Below are positions 1-8,869 of a DNA stretch of 64,000 nt, piece after piece. Every line of letters begins with the position of its first letter. Positions within the stretch are counted from its first letter, which is position 1. Origin of the DNA: Anaeropeptidivorans aminofermentans (GTDB lineage Bacteria > Bacillota > Clostridia > Lachnospirales > UBA5962); contig NZ_OW711693.1 of assembly GCF_940670685.1 (NCBI RefSeq), positions 868,001 through 932,000 of the forward strand, given 5' to 3'. The position numbers were made by a program, and so were the translations under genes. Under the pieces are notes generated by a model. The model saw nothing but the letters and a program-made list of their open reading frames with translations, was not told the DNA's origin and ran no database searches.

Positions 1-393
1 ACTGCCCAAGGTATTGAGATTGTCAGAAGAACGGATGAAAACAGCTTTAAAAAAAGCATCGCTCGTTTAAGAGAAATTATTAGAGAATATGAAATAAAAA
101 CCATCGTTTTGGGATATCCTAAGAACATGGACAACTCTGAGGGCATAAGATGTCAAAAGACTTTGGAATTTCGTGACAGGCTCCAAAGAAATTTTAAAAG
201 CATGGAAATAATATTATGGGATGAAAGGCTGTCAACAGTTGCAACTGAACGCAATTTAATTGCTTCCGGCATGAACTTTTTTGAAAGAAAAGAAGTAATT
301 GATAAAATTGCAGCAGTCTATATCCTTCAGGGCTATTTAGATTATTTAAATAATAAAAACGGTGAAGGTGGATATAATAATGGAAAAGAATAA
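1..393 (+). CDS. ruvX: RuvX/YqgF Holliday-junction resolvase-like protein, 3' part
   Basis: The frame is open from base 1 and the start lies outside the window. The visible 130 residues match the C-terminal part of RuvX/YqgF: the segment TAQGIEIVRR, then the core strand IVLGYP followed by KNMDNSEG, and the conserved WDERLST motif whose acidic residue belongs to the RNase H-like active site. The family cleaves branched DNA or matures the 16S rRNA 3' end; which role applies here cannot be told. The last codons overlap the next gene (DUF1292). The ruvX-DUF1292 order is common in Clostridia and Bacilli. Confidence 0.9.
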   Translation, partial: TAQGIEIVRRTDENSFKKSIARLREIIREYEIKTIVLGYPKNMDNSEGIRCQKTLEFRDRLQRNFKSMEIILWDERLSTVATERNLIASGMNFFERKEVIDKIAAVYILQGYLDYLNNKNGEGGYNNGKE

Positions 394-694
394 TGATGAT
401 TTTGATGAATTCGATGAATTTGACGATGAAGATGTAATTGAATCCATTACAGTAACAGACGAAGACGGAAATGAAATAGAGTTTTATATTTTAGATGTCG
501 TTGAGCATAAGGGCGGAACTTATCTTCTGGTAATAGAAGATATAGAAGACGACGATACGGAAGCCACCATCATAAAAGAGGTTGAAGTAGACGGAGACGA
601 CGTAGTTTACGAGCTTATCGAAGACGAAGAGGAATTTAATATTATTGCGGAGCTTTTTGAGAATAATAACGAGGATTACGATATAGAGCTATAA
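380..694 (+). CDS. DUF1292 family acidic protein (YrzB-like)
   Basis: This is a 104-residue, very acidic protein. A D/E-rich start (FDEFDEFDDED) leads into the DUF1292 core ITVTDEDGNEIEFYILDVVEHKGGTYLLV. I chose the ATG at 380 over a GTG at 362 because GGTGG at 367-371 is well placed for it and 362 has no site. It overlaps the ruvX end by 14 nt, so the two are translationally linked. The family has no established biochemical function; it usually sits with ruvX and alaS-type genes. The call is by family resemblance and position. Confidence 0.85.
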   Translation: MEKNNDDFDEFDEFDDEDVIESITVTDEDGNEIEFYILDVVEHKGGTYLLVIEDIEDDDTEATIIKEVEVDGDDVVYELIEDEEEFNIIAELFENNNEDYDIEL

Positions 695-702
695 TTTATT
701 TT

Positions 703-743
703 CGCTTAGGGTGTTCCAATTTTGCCTTAAGCGTTGTTTTTTG
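703..743 (+). terminator. Intrinsic terminator after the ruvX-DUF1292 operon
   Basis: CGCTTAGGG (703-711) pairs with CCTTAAGCG (725-733) in a 9-bp stem with one G.T pair, followed at once by a T-rich run. It lies 9 nt after the DUF1292 stop codon. Confidence 0.8.
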
Positions 744-1186
744 TTAAAGGATTTATGGTAGACGAGGCTTTTTATTAGGAAAAGACTTTTATTTTGATTA
801 AAAATCGGTTTTAGATTCGTTTAATATAAAATATGAAGATGATGCCTCTCGGCGGAAGAGGTTTTTATATATTCTTTAATTTAAAATGTCATGTTTATTC
901 AATAAACCTTAGAGCAATAATAAAATAATGAAAATTTTATTATTGATTAGGTTCTTATTTTAATGTTTATTTTGAGAAAATCTTACAAGGCTTTTATTTG
1001 CGAACGGAACTTTAAGCCTTTTAAAGCCTATGCTTATTTAGGCATAAAAGCAAATGGACGGTACATAACTTTGAAAAAAGTTTTAGCCTTTTATAAGGCT
1101 TGTTATTTGTGTGTTTTTAAAGCTGTATTAAAACGTGAATACAGAGAACATATACTATATTAGAATAATTCGGAGGTGCAATTTAT
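744..1186. other. Intergenic stretch before RNase J
   Basis: This 440-bp AT-rich gap holds a second small hairpin (CCTCT 845-849 with AGAGG 857-861, followed by TTTTTAT) that could be a weak terminator. A 66-codon reading frame at 963-1163 has no ribosome-binding site and a composition unlike a protein, so I do not call it. No RNA gene is recognisable. A promoter for RNase J is expected here but I could not pick one with confidence. Confidence 0.5.
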
Positions 1187-2875
1187 TTGGCAGAGAAAAA
1201 AATTAACAAAAGTCCTGGCAAGCTTAAGGTAATTGCCTTAGGCGGACTTCAGGAAATCGGAAAGAATATGACCATATTTGAATATGGGAACGAAATTATC
1301 ATAGTCGATTGCGGCGTTGCTTTCCCACAGGACGATATGCTCGGCATCGACCTTGTAATACCGGATTTCACTTATCTTCAGAAAAACAGGGATAAGATAA
1401 AGGGTTTGCTTCTTACCCATGGTCATGAGGACCATATCGGTTCAATACCCTATTTTTTAAAGGAATTTGATGTTCCCATCTATGGAACAAGGCTTACTTT
1501 AGGCCTTTTGGAAAATAAGCTTAGAGAGCACGGGCTTCTTGAAAAGACCACCCTGAACTGTGTTAAGGCAGGGGATACGGTTAAATTTAAGAATTTTAAG
1601 GTAGAATTTATTTGTACTACCCACAGCATAGCTGATTCGGTAGCTATGGCTATCTATACCCCGGCAGGCTTGGTAGTTCATTCAGGCGATTTTAAAATAG
1701 ACTATACCCCCATTCACGGGGACGCTATAGATTTACAGCGCTTTGCAGAGCTTGGAAAAGAAGGCGTTCTCCTTTTCCTGTGTGAAAGCACGAATTGTGA
1801 CCAGCCGGGATACACCATGAGCGAAAAAACCGTAGGGCAGATTTTTGAAAGAATATTTGAAGAAAGCCCTACCCAAAGAATTATGGTTGCTACATTCTCA
1901 TCAAATATCCATAGAATTCAGCAAATCGTAAATTCTGCAGTAAAACATCACAGAAAGATTGCCGTTATGGGCAGAAGCATGGAAAATTCCGTTCGTACTG
2001 CCAGTGAGCTGGGATATTTGGATATCCCCAAGAACGCTCTTATAGAAATAAGCGAGATTAAAAATTATACGGATAAACAGCTTGTTATTATAACCACCGG
2101 AAGCCAGGGAGAGCCTATGGCGGCCCTTTCAAGAATGGCCTCAAACGAGCATAGGCAGGTGGAAATAAAGCCGGGAGACAAAATAATCATTTCGGCTTCA
2201 CCGATACCCGGAAACGAAAAAACCATTTCCAAGGTTATCAATGAGCTTCTTAAAAAAGGAGCGGAGGTTGTATACGAAGGCGCTTTAAAAGAGGTTCACG
2301 TATCGGGGCATGCAAAGCAGGAAGAGCTTAAGCTTCTGCATGCGCTTGTAAAACCTAAATACCTTATGCCGGTACACGGAGAATATAAGCATCTTTTTAA
2401 GCATCAGGAACTTGCCATGTCCATGGGTATGAAGAAAAAGGACATCTTCATCATGGGCATAGGAGAAGTCCTTGAGGTTAATCAAAGGGGTGCTAAAATA
2501 AACGGAAGCGTTCCTTCAGGCCAGATATTTGTAGACGGCCTTGGGGTAGGCGATGTCGGAAATATCGTAATCAGAGACAGAAAGCATTTATCCCAGGACG
2601 GACTTATGATTGTTGTTGTAACGATGGAAAAGGAATCCAGCCAGATACTTGCAGGGCCTGATATTATATCGAGAGGCTTCGTTTACGTAAAAGAAAGCGA
2701 AAACCTTATAGAAGAGGCCAGGAACGTAGTAATGGAGGCCCTCGCAAAATGCGAAAGAAAGCAGATTTCAGACTGGTCTTATATAAAAAGCCTCATAAGA
2801 GACTCTCTCAGAGAGTATTTATGGCAGAAAACAAAGAGAAGGCCTATGATACTTCCTATTATCATGGAGGTATAG
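1187..2875 (+). CDS. rnj: Ribonuclease J
   Basis: RNase J is a zinc metallo-beta-lactamase ribonuclease with endonuclease and 5'-3' exonuclease activity, central to mRNA decay and rRNA maturation in Gram-positive bacteria. The 562 residues carry the metal-binding HGHEDHIG (about residues 75-82), the HSGDFK motif, the beta-CASP features ITTGSQGEP and HVSGHA, and the late PVHGEYKHL histidine motif, followed by the usual C-terminal domain. Length is normal for the family. The start is TTG at 1187, set by GGAGGTG at 1172-1178; no nearer ATG fits. Whether it is the J1 or J2 type cannot be decided here. Confidence 0.95.
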   Translation: MAEKKINKSPGKLKVIALGGLQEIGKNMTIFEYGNEIIIVDCGVAFPQDDMLGIDLVIPDFTYLQKNRDKIKGLLLTHGHEDHIGSIPYFLKEFDVPIYGTRLTLGLLENKLREHGLLEKTTLNCVKAGDTVKFKNFKVEFICTTHSIADSVAMAIYTPAGLVVHSGDFKIDYTPIHGDAIDLQRFAELGKEGVLLFLCESTNCDQPGYTMSEKTVGQIFERIFEESPTQRIMVATFSSNIHRIQQIVNSAVKHHRKIAVMGRSMENSVRTASELGYLDIPKNALIEISEIKNYTDKQLVIITTGSQGEPMAALSRMASNEHRQVEIKPGDKIIISASPIPGNEKTISKVINELLKKGAEVVYEGALKEVHVSGHAKQEELKLLHALVKPKYLMPVHGEYKHLFKHQELAMSMGMKKKDIFIMGIGEVLEVNQRGAKINGSVPSGQIFVDGLGVGDVGNIVIRDRKHLSQDGLMIVVVTMEKESSQILAGPDIISRGFVYVKESENLIEEARNVVMEALAKCERKQISDWSYIKSLIRDSLREYLWQKTKRRPMILPIIMEV

Positions 2876-2910
2876 AGATAAGCTTTTATATATAATATAA
2901 AATAAATAAA

Positions 2911-2968
2911 ATGCCGTGTTCCGTTATCAGTAGAAGCATTTGCTTTTGACGGAAGGCGGCTTTTTTAT
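2911..2968 (+). terminator. Intrinsic terminator after RNase J
   Basis: GCCGTGTTCCGT (2913-2924) pairs with ACGGAAGGCGGC (2949-2960), 11 of 12 positions including one wobble. An inner AGAAGCA/TGCTTTT stem caps it, and six T residues follow directly. Confidence 0.85.
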
Positions 2969-2999
2969 ATAAAAAGATTTAAGTTTGCTTCGTATAAAA

Positions 3000-3277
3000 A
3001 CACGGATTTCCTTCGGAAACATAGTAAAATTACCTTTACTAAGGCTTTCAATATATAAAATCAAATAAAAACAGTTTCACAAAAGGCCATTTATTTTATT
3101 TCTTCTAAAATATATTTTTGAGCCTAGGCATTGTCAATTTATTTTTATACCTTTATAAGCATTTAGTTTTAGAGGATATAAAGTTAGAAAAAATCAAATT
3201 GACAATGCTGCTATTTCATATAAATTCAAGCGATATACGGCTTTGCTGTTGTTTATTTTTAAATTTGCTATATCTTC
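3000..3277. repeat. Family I dispersed repeat, composite copy with nested insertions
   Basis: The segment carries family I hallmarks: CGGATTTCCTTCGGAAAC on the left, and TATACGGCTTTGCTG followed by AAATTTGCTATAT on the right. Between them is extra DNA. One block (about 3020-3120) is shared with the copy at 53972-54210. A second block is bounded by CATTGTCAATTT and AAATTGACAATG, and its right side recurs upstream of the creatininase-family gene. Reading frames in it are not gene-like. Confidence 0.7.
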
Positions 3278-3464
3278 CGCTATGTGGAAATCTCCACTAT
3301 TGTTTCAGTTTAAATCAACTATAAGCTTTAACTAATTACAGGCTGAGAAACCAATCTCATTTATTAAAAAACTGTTGGAAGATTCGGTATGTATATGTTA
3401 TAGTTTATACTGAGCGGTGAAAACAATTTATTCTATTAAAAAATCAATTATTAGTGAGGTTTTT

Positions 3465-4139
3465 ATGGAGCTTTTAAAAATTGATGAAAATGATTTAAGG
3501 CCTACAAGGGATATAGTATTTGAGATTTTGAGAAAAGCAATATTAGACGGAAAGCTTGCGCAAAATGAAAGAATTATGGAAACGGCTGTTGCAGAAGAGC
3601 TTAAAATAAGCCGTACGCCTGTTAGAGAGGCATTCAGGAAGCTTGAAGCGGAAGGCCTTGTTGAGTATCATCCGAAAAGAGGAACCGTAGTAAGAAGCAT
3701 AACGAAAGAATCAATAATAGAAATATATGACATGCGAGAGGTTTTAGAAGGTCTTGCCGTAAGGCTTGTCTGTATAAAAGGCGATAAAGTAGTTATTGCA
3801 TCTTTAAAAGATACTGTTGAGAATATGGAAAAGGCCAATGACGAAGGCGCGTATGAAACGCTTTATGCTCTCCACGACCAGTATAACAAAACAGTTTTAG
3901 AAGCGGCGGGAAGCAAAAGGCTTAAGGAAAATCTTCTTAATTTATATGAATATATAGTAAGCTTCAGAAAGATAACATTATCTCATAACCAAAGAAGAAG
4001 CATATCTGTTGCAGACCATAAAAAGATAGTGGATTTAATAGCAGAAGGCAATCCTGAAGCCGCCGAGGAATATTGCAGAAAGCATATTAGAAAGGCCAAA
4101 GAAACCCTTCTTAATAAATTAGGCATCAATAAGGATTAA
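3465..4139 (+). CDS. GntR-family (FCD) transcriptional regulator
   Basis: This 224-residue regulator has an N-terminal winged helix-turn-helix (about residues 10-75: LKISRTPVREAFRKLEAEGL, then PKRGTVVRSI). A helical FCD ligand-binding domain follows (EIYDMREVLEGLAVRLV, then ALHDQYNKTVLEAA, and VADHKKIVDLIAEG near the end). FCD histidines and acidic residues usually bind a metal and a carboxylate ligand. I place the start at ATG 3465, 5 nt after GTGAGG, rather than the GTG at 3417, which lacks a site. It faces citDEF in the same orientation, which recalls CitO, the GntR-type regulator of citrate fermentation in enterococci. Regulation of citDEF is inferred. Confidence 0.85.
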   Translation: MELLKIDENDLRPTRDIVFEILRKAILDGKLAQNERIMETAVAEELKISRTPVREAFRKLEAEGLVEYHPKRGTVVRSITKESIIEIYDMREVLEGLAVRLVCIKGDKVVIASLKDTVENMEKANDEGAYETLYALHDQYNKTVLEAAGSKRLKENLLNLYEYIVSFRKITLSHNQRRSISVADHKKIVDLIAEGNPEAAEEYCRKHIRKAKETLLNKLGINKD

Positions 4140-4304
4140 TATATTTTAAGGCCATTATTTTTAGAGATCAAAAATACGCGGATTATTCTTTACATGTTTT
4201 TGATTTTATCTTTAAAAAACCATTACAATAATGGCTTTTTTTATGCAAATCTACAGAAAAGCAAAGCAATAATATAATGCAATTTAACAAAATATCATAA
4301 ATGC

Positions 4305-4341
4305 TTGCGAAAGATTTTTTTTTGCTGTAATATGTATACAT
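4305..4341 (+). promoter_or_regulatory. Promoter and candidate GntR operator in front of citD
   Basis: TTGCGA (4305-4310) and TAATAT (4328-4333) are separated by 17 bp. The perfect palindrome ATGTATACAT (4332-4341) overlaps the -10 end and start region. GTATAC-centred palindromes are typical FCD-type GntR operators, so the adjacent regulator is the likely binder (inference). Confidence 0.6.
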
Positions 4342-4391
4342 GGATACACAAATACATACATACACAAAGATTCTTGTTAGGAGGCGGCAAT

Positions 4392-4658
4392 ATGTTTGGC
4401 GTAGCTGGAAAAGAGGCTAGGCAGGATTGTTTTGTCAAGGTTAATATAAAGGACTCAGGAGGCTTGAATATTACAGTTAACAGTAAGCTGAACAAGCTTT
4501 TCGGCAGGCATATGAAATCAGCGGCGGAAGAAGCGGCAGAAGAAATGGGAATTGAAAATGCCGAAATCGAAATAAATGACTTCAGCAGTCTGGATTTTAC
4601 AATAAAGGCCAGAACAAAAACTGCTATCAGGAGGGCTTTAAATGGAAAAAGTGAATAA
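4392..4658 (+). CDS. citD: Citrate lyase acyl carrier protein (gamma subunit)
   Basis: This 88-residue protein is the carrier subunit of a citrate-lyase-type complex. It holds the acyl-dephospho-CoA-type prosthetic group on a serine. Family landmarks are GKEARQDCFVKV (the serine region near residues 6-18), the glycine-rich turn KDSGGLNITVNSKLNKLFG, and a conserved helix ending in IRRALNG. ATG 4392 is used because TTAGGAGGCGG lies just upstream. The DCF segment has a cysteine where a serine is often written in this family; whether this is the modified site should be checked by alignment. It overlaps citE by 17 nt. Confidence 0.85.
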   Translation: MFGVAGKEARQDCFVKVNIKDSGGLNITVNSKLNKLFGRHMKSAAEEAAEEMGIENAEIEINDFSSLDFTIKARTKTAIRRALNGKSE

Positions 4659-5526
4659 GCTCAGAAGAACCATGCTTTTTTGCCCTGCAAACGAGCCGAA
4701 GCTTTATCAAAGCGCACCTGCTTATAATCCGGATTGCATCATATTTGATTTGGAAGACGCAATATCCTATACGGAAAAGGATGCCGCCAGAGATTTGCTC
4801 TGTGAGGCCTTAAAGGTTATCGATTTTGGAAACGTAGAGGTGTTTGCAAGAATAAATCCTCTATATACGGAATTCGGAAAGATTGACGTTACTCAAACTG
4901 TTGCAGCAGGGCTTAGAAATATAAGGCTTCCTATGTGTGAAAGTAAAAAAAATGTAGAGGAATTAGATGTTCTTCTTACAGAGGTTGAAAAAGTAAACGG
5001 AATTGAAGAAGGCTCCGTAAAAATTCAATGCGCCATAGAAACCCCAAAGGGAGTTTTCAATGCGGCTGAAATAGCATCTGCAAGTAAAAGGGTAATATCT
5101 ATATCCTTTGGCGCCGAGGATTATACGAATTCTCTTGGTACCGAGAGAGTGAAAGGGCATGAGCAGCTGGCATATGCCAGAGGATATGTGGCACTTGTTG
5201 CTTCTCTATACGGAGTTGATGCAATAGATACGGTATGGACAGATCTTGACGATCACGAAGGTTTTGAAAAGGAAACAAGAATGGCCAAAAGCCTTGGGTT
5301 TAAAGGCAAATCCTGTATCCATCCGGCCCAGATAAAAGTAGTAAAAGATATCTATACTCCTTCCGAAGAAGAGGCTGAAAAAGCCAGAGGAATCATAGAG
5401 GCTGCGGCGGAAGCCGAAAAAAATCATAAAGGAGTAATACTTTTTAACGGGAAGATGATAGATGCCCCGGTTATAAATAAAGCAAGGCGTATTTTAGAGC
5501 TTTGGGAAATGGAGAACAGGGAATGA
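4642..5526 (+). CDS. citE: Citrate lyase beta subunit (citryl-ACP lyase)
   Basis: CitE cleaves the citryl-carrier thioester to oxaloacetate and acetyl-carrier. The 294 residues show the HpcH/HpaI aldolase-type barrel: RRTMLFCPANEPKLYQSA at the N-terminus, the metal/substrate segment CIIFDLEDAISYTEK, ARINPLYTEFG, the catalytic-side IQCAIETPKGVFNA, and SISFGAEDYTNSLGTER. GFKGKSCIHPAQIK follows near the end. Length is normal. The start has AGGAGGG 5-7 nt upstream inside citD. The close paralogue citramalate lyase beta has the same architecture, so the substrate is not proven. Confidence 0.9.
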   Translation: MEKVNKLRRTMLFCPANEPKLYQSAPAYNPDCIIFDLEDAISYTEKDAARDLLCEALKVIDFGNVEVFARINPLYTEFGKIDVTQTVAAGLRNIRLPMCESKKNVEELDVLLTEVEKVNGIEEGSVKIQCAIETPKGVFNAAEIASASKRVISISFGAEDYTNSLGTERVKGHEQLAYARGYVALVASLYGVDAIDTVWTDLDDHEGFEKETRMAKSLGFKGKSCIHPAQIKVVKDIYTPSEEEAEKARGIIEAAAEAEKNHKGVILFNGKMIDAPVINKARRILELWEMENRE

Positions 5527-7067
5527 TTAATTTGAATTTTGTGAAAAACAAGGTTTCAAGGGATATTCCTGTATATATTGAGGGCATAGGAAATCTCAGG
5601 CCATACGGTTTGGATAAAGAAGGAAACAACATAGATTCAAAAAGATTACATAAAGAAAGCAAGGTTTTAGAAAGCATAAGGGAAGCTCTTGTTAAAGCAG
5701 ATATTAAAGACGGAATGACAATTTCCTTTCATCATCATTTGAGAAATGGCGATTATGTTCTTAACATGGTATTGGATGAAATTGCGGCTTATGGCGTGAG
5801 GGATTTGACTGTGTGTGCGTCTTCTCTTACAGATGCTCATGAGGGCGTTCTTGAGCATATCAAAAACGGTGTTGTAACGGGGATACAGACAAGCGGCTTA
5901 AGAGGGACTTTAGGAAGAGCCATCAGCGAGGACGGGATTCTTAAAAAGCCTGTAATATTCAGAAGCCATGGAGGAAGAGCAAGAGCAATAGAAGAAGGCG
6001 ACGTGAAAATAGATATAGCCTTTATCGGAGCGCCTTGCTGTGACGAAGCCGGAAACATGAACGGCCAGAAGGGGAAATCAGCTTTCGGTTCCATGGGCTA
6101 TGCCATGATGGATGCAAAATACGCAAAGAAGGTAGTTGCCATTACAGATAATCTTGTGGAATATCCCGCATGCCCTGTAAGTATACCTGAAAATCTTGTG
6201 GATTATGTAGTGGTTGTTGAATCTCTTGGGGATATTGAAAAAATCGGTGCCGGAGCAACGAGACTTACTAAAAATCCTACGGAGCTTTTGATTGCTGAAA
6301 ATGCAGCTAAGGTAATAATAGAGTCAGGTTATGTTAAAAACGGCTTTTCATTTCAGGCAGGAAGCGGCGGTGCTGCGCTTGCTGTTGCAAAATATTTAAG
6401 AGATTATATGAGGCAAAACAATATAAAAGGCTCCTTCGGATCCGGCGGAATTACTTCTTTTATGGTAGATATGCTTGAGGAAGGCCTGTTCTCCTATCTT
6501 CTTGATGTGCAGACATTTGATGCTCAGGCGGCTGCATCTTATTTAAAAAATGACAACCACATAGAAATGAGTGCCAGTATGTACGCAAATACGGCAGGAA
6601 AGAGCTGTGTTGCAGATAAACTTGATATCATGATATTATCCGCTACGGAAATAGATACGGATTTTAATGTAAATGTTCTTACTGCTTCTACGGGTGTTTT
6701 TATGGGAGCAATTGGGGGCCATCAAGATACGGCAGAAGGTGCAAAGCTTACTGTTGCCGTTGCTCCGCTTCTTAGAAAAAGGATACCTATCGTTGTTGAC
6801 AAGGTTACGACAATAGTTACTCCCGGAGAAAACATAGATATTGTAGTTACTGAAAGAGGAGTTGCTGTAAATCCCAGAAATAAAGAGCTAGCGGAAGCGC
6901 TAAAAGGGAAAGGCCTGCCTCTTGTTACGATAGAAGAACTTAAAAATACTGCGGAGAAATTGACAGGAAAGCCCGATCCGGCTCATTTTGGGGATAAGAT
7001 TATAGGCATAGTTGAAAGCGGAGACGGAAGCATAATCGATGTTGTTTACAATGTAATCAAAGATTAA
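5523..7067 (+). CDS. citF: Citrate lyase alpha subunit (citrate:acetyl-ACP transferase)
   Basis: CitF swaps the acetyl group on the carrier for citrate. The 514 residues show the CoA-transferase-like double fold: TISFHHHLRNGDYVLNMV near residue 70, IQTSGLRGTLGRAISEDG, and RSHGGRARAIEEGDVKID. FIGAPCCDEAGNMNG, FQAGSGGAALAVA and VNVLTASTGVFMGAIGGHQD follow. Length matches CitF. The ATG at 5523 overlaps the citE stop (ATGA) and GGAGAACAGGG precedes it. The genes citC, citX and citG, needed to charge and build the prosthetic group, are not in this window, so they must lie elsewhere or the complex may act on another 3-hydroxy acid such as citramalate. Confidence 0.9.
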   Translation: MINLNFVKNKVSRDIPVYIEGIGNLRPYGLDKEGNNIDSKRLHKESKVLESIREALVKADIKDGMTISFHHHLRNGDYVLNMVLDEIAAYGVRDLTVCASSLTDAHEGVLEHIKNGVVTGIQTSGLRGTLGRAISEDGILKKPVIFRSHGGRARAIEEGDVKIDIAFIGAPCCDEAGNMNGQKGKSAFGSMGYAMMDAKYAKKVVAITDNLVEYPACPVSIPENLVDYVVVVESLGDIEKIGAGATRLTKNPTELLIAENAAKVIIESGYVKNGFSFQAGSGGAALAVAKYLRDYMRQNNIKGSFGSGGITSFMVDMLEEGLFSYLLDVQTFDAQAAASYLKNDNHIEMSASMYANTAGKSCVADKLDIMILSATEIDTDFNVNVLTASTGVFMGAIGGHQDTAEGAKLTVAVAPLLRKRIPIVVDKVTTIVTPGENIDIVVTERGVAVNPRNKELAEALKGKGLPLVTIEELKNTAEKLTGKPDPAHFGDKIIGIVESGDGSIIDVVYNVIKD

Positions 7068-7120
7068 CGGCGTAAGCTTCCTGACAGGCGTATATGCATG
7101 CGCAGGGTCATTAATAAGCA

Positions 7121-7202
7121 GCTGATATTAATCAGCATCCTTAAAAGTTTATATATTTAATATAAATTTACAATCTTTCATAAGGCAACGGGCCTTATGA
7201 AA
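7121..7202 (+). promoter_or_regulatory. Two inverted repeats in the leader of the ABC importer operon
   Basis: GCTGATATTAATCAGC (7121-7136) is a perfect 6+6 palindrome and could be an operator. TTTCATAAGGC (7176-7186) pairs perfectly with GCCTTATGAAA (7192-7202), 11 bp, 20 nt before the start codon and without a T-run. It is more likely a 5' mRNA stabiliser or binding site than a terminator. Confidence 0.45.
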
Positions 7203-7221
7203 TAAAAACAGGAGGATAGAA

Positions 7222-8787
7222 ATGAAAAGAAAGATTAGTATAGTTTTAGCTATGGTAATGATAGCACTTTCTGTATTTTCCGGCTGTGGAAACAGCGCTT
7301 CCAGCGCGGAGAAGGGGGATCCGTCAGGTGCCGCCGGAAAAGATTCTCTTTTATGGGGCGTAAATGCTGAAGCATCGTCTCTTGACCCTGCCACAAGCAA
7401 GGATACTGTAACCCATATGATGATGTTCCAGATTTTTGACGCACTTGTTAAAGAGGATCCTACAGATTATACCAAGCTTGTTCCGGGCTTAGCAGAGTCA
7501 TGGGAATTCAGCGAAGATAATACAGAGATTACATTCCATTTAAGAGAAGGCGTTAAATTCCATAATGGTGACACCATGACAGCAGACGACGTCTTTTTTT
7601 CACTTCAGCGTTCATTGGAATCAAGCTATTCAAGCGGTATAAGCGAGCCTATAGACCATTTTGAAAAAGTTGACGACAAAACTGTAAAGTGCGTTCTTAA
7701 ATATCCCTATGGCCCTATTCTTGACGTTATGACAAATATGACATTTGGTATTGTAAGCAAAAGAGCGGTTGAAGAAGCTGAAGCAAACAAAATTGACTTT
7801 GCAAGAAACCCTGTGGGCACAGGCGCTTATAAAATGGCTGAATGGAGAAGCGGCGATGCGCTTGTTCTTGAAAAGTTCGATGATTATTATGACGGAGCCG
7901 CTAAAATTTCAAAGCTTACATATAAGCTTGTTCCCGATGCGGCATCAGGCGCTATAGCGCTTGAGGACGGCACACTGGATGCTTACTATAACGTTGCGCA
8001 GTCCGATTATCAGCATATGATGAACCTTGAAAATATAGGTTATGTTGAATGCCCTGGTGTTGGTCTTCACCATATTACATTTAACGTAACAGACGGTATA
8101 TTCAGTGATAAAAGAATACGTCAGGCAGTAGCGTATGCTCTTGACAGAGACGCTATCGTATTAGGCGGTGCTGAAGGATATGCTGAAGTTGCAAATTGCC
8201 TGTCACCTACATCTGTTTTTGGATATTTAGATGATTTTGAATGGTATGAGCAGGACCTTGACAAAGCAAAAGATTTACTTGCGGAAGCCGGATATCCAAA
8301 CGGCTTTGACGCAGTATTCAGCATGCAAGGATCTGATTTGTATATGAAGCCGGCAGAAGTTGTACAGGACCAGCTTAGGAAAATCGGAATAAATATTACA
8401 TTCAACAAAATGGAAAGAGCAGCTTATTTAGAGGATGTAGGCGGAAACAGAAACTTTGTTGCAAGCCTTAGAATGATTAACGCTACAGTAAGAGATGCCG
8501 ACAGTGTTGTTACAAGAAGGTTCCATACAGAGATGCTTGGCGGCGGAAATAACTATTCAGGTTACTCCAATCCTACAGTAGATGAGCTTATTGAAAAAGC
8601 CAGAATGACTATTGACAGCGAAGAAAGAATTAAGATATACAGAGAAATCAATGATATCTTAAAAGAAGATGTTCCTTTAATACCTATTTATACTACTAAG
8701 GTTTTCATGTTCTTCAGCTCAAGTCTTAAAAATGTGTATCCTCATCCTGTTTACAGATACAATGTTAGCAAGATGTATTTTGAATAA
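7222..8787 (+). CDS. ABC transporter substrate-binding lipoprotein, family 5 (DppA/OppA type)
   Basis: This is the binding protein of a dipeptide/oligopeptide/nickel-class importer. The N-terminus has a lipoprotein signal (MKRKISIVLAMVMIALSVFS then GC, Cys at about residue 21). Next come a short Ser/Gly linker and the family 5 core LLWGVNAEASSLDPATS, AESWEFSEDNTEITFHLREG, VKFHNGDTMTADDVFFS, and NPVGTGAYKMAEW. The 521-residue length is typical. GGAGG precedes ATG 7222. It heads a five-gene operon with both permeases and both ATPases. The ligand cannot be read from sequence; the downstream C45 hydrolases suggest an amide or acylated compound (inference). Confidence 0.9.
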   Translation: MKRKISIVLAMVMIALSVFSGCGNSASSAEKGDPSGAAGKDSLLWGVNAEASSLDPATSKDTVTHMMMFQIFDALVKEDPTDYTKLVPGLAESWEFSEDNTEITFHLREGVKFHNGDTMTADDVFFSLQRSLESSYSSGISEPIDHFEKVDDKTVKCVLKYPYGPILDVMTNMTFGIVSKRAVEEAEANKIDFARNPVGTGAYKMAEWRSGDALVLEKFDDYYDGAAKISKLTYKLVPDAASGAIALEDGTLDAYYNVAQSDYQHMMNLENIGYVECPGVGLHHITFNVTDGIFSDKRIRQAVAYALDRDAIVLGGAEGYAEVANCLSPTSVFGYLDDFEWYEQDLDKAKDLLAEAGYPNGFDAVFSMQGSDLYMKPAEVVQDQLRKIGINITFNKMERAAYLEDVGGNRNFVASLRMINATVRDADSVVTRRFHTEMLGGGNNYSGYSNPTVDELIEKARMTIDSEERIKIYREINDILKEDVPLIPIYTTKVFMFFSSSLKNVYPHPVYRYNVSKMYFE

Positions 8788-8818
8788 CAGCATATTTTTA
8801 TAATCATTTAACTTTAAA

Positions 8819-8850
8819 ACATCATAGGAGAAAAAATTCTCCTATGATGT
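8819..8850 (+). terminator. Strong hairpin between binding-protein and permease genes
   Basis: ACATCATAGGAGAA (8819-8832) and TTCTCCTATGATGT (8837-8850) form a perfect 14-bp stem with an AAAA loop, followed only by TTCT. This fits a partial terminator or 3'-end stabiliser that lets the binding protein outnumber the permeases, as in many importer operons. Confidence 0.65.
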
Positions 8851-8869
8851 TTCTAAGAAGGGAGTAAAA

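Noticed and set aside
963-1163. 66-codon reading frame before RNase J
   Set aside because: No ribosome-binding site, Phe/Tyr/Lys-heavy composition typical of AT-rich non-coding DNA, and no recognised motif.
3118-3324. 68-codon reading frame upstream of the GntR gene
   Set aside because: It lies entirely within a composite family I repeat; similar frames occur in other copies.
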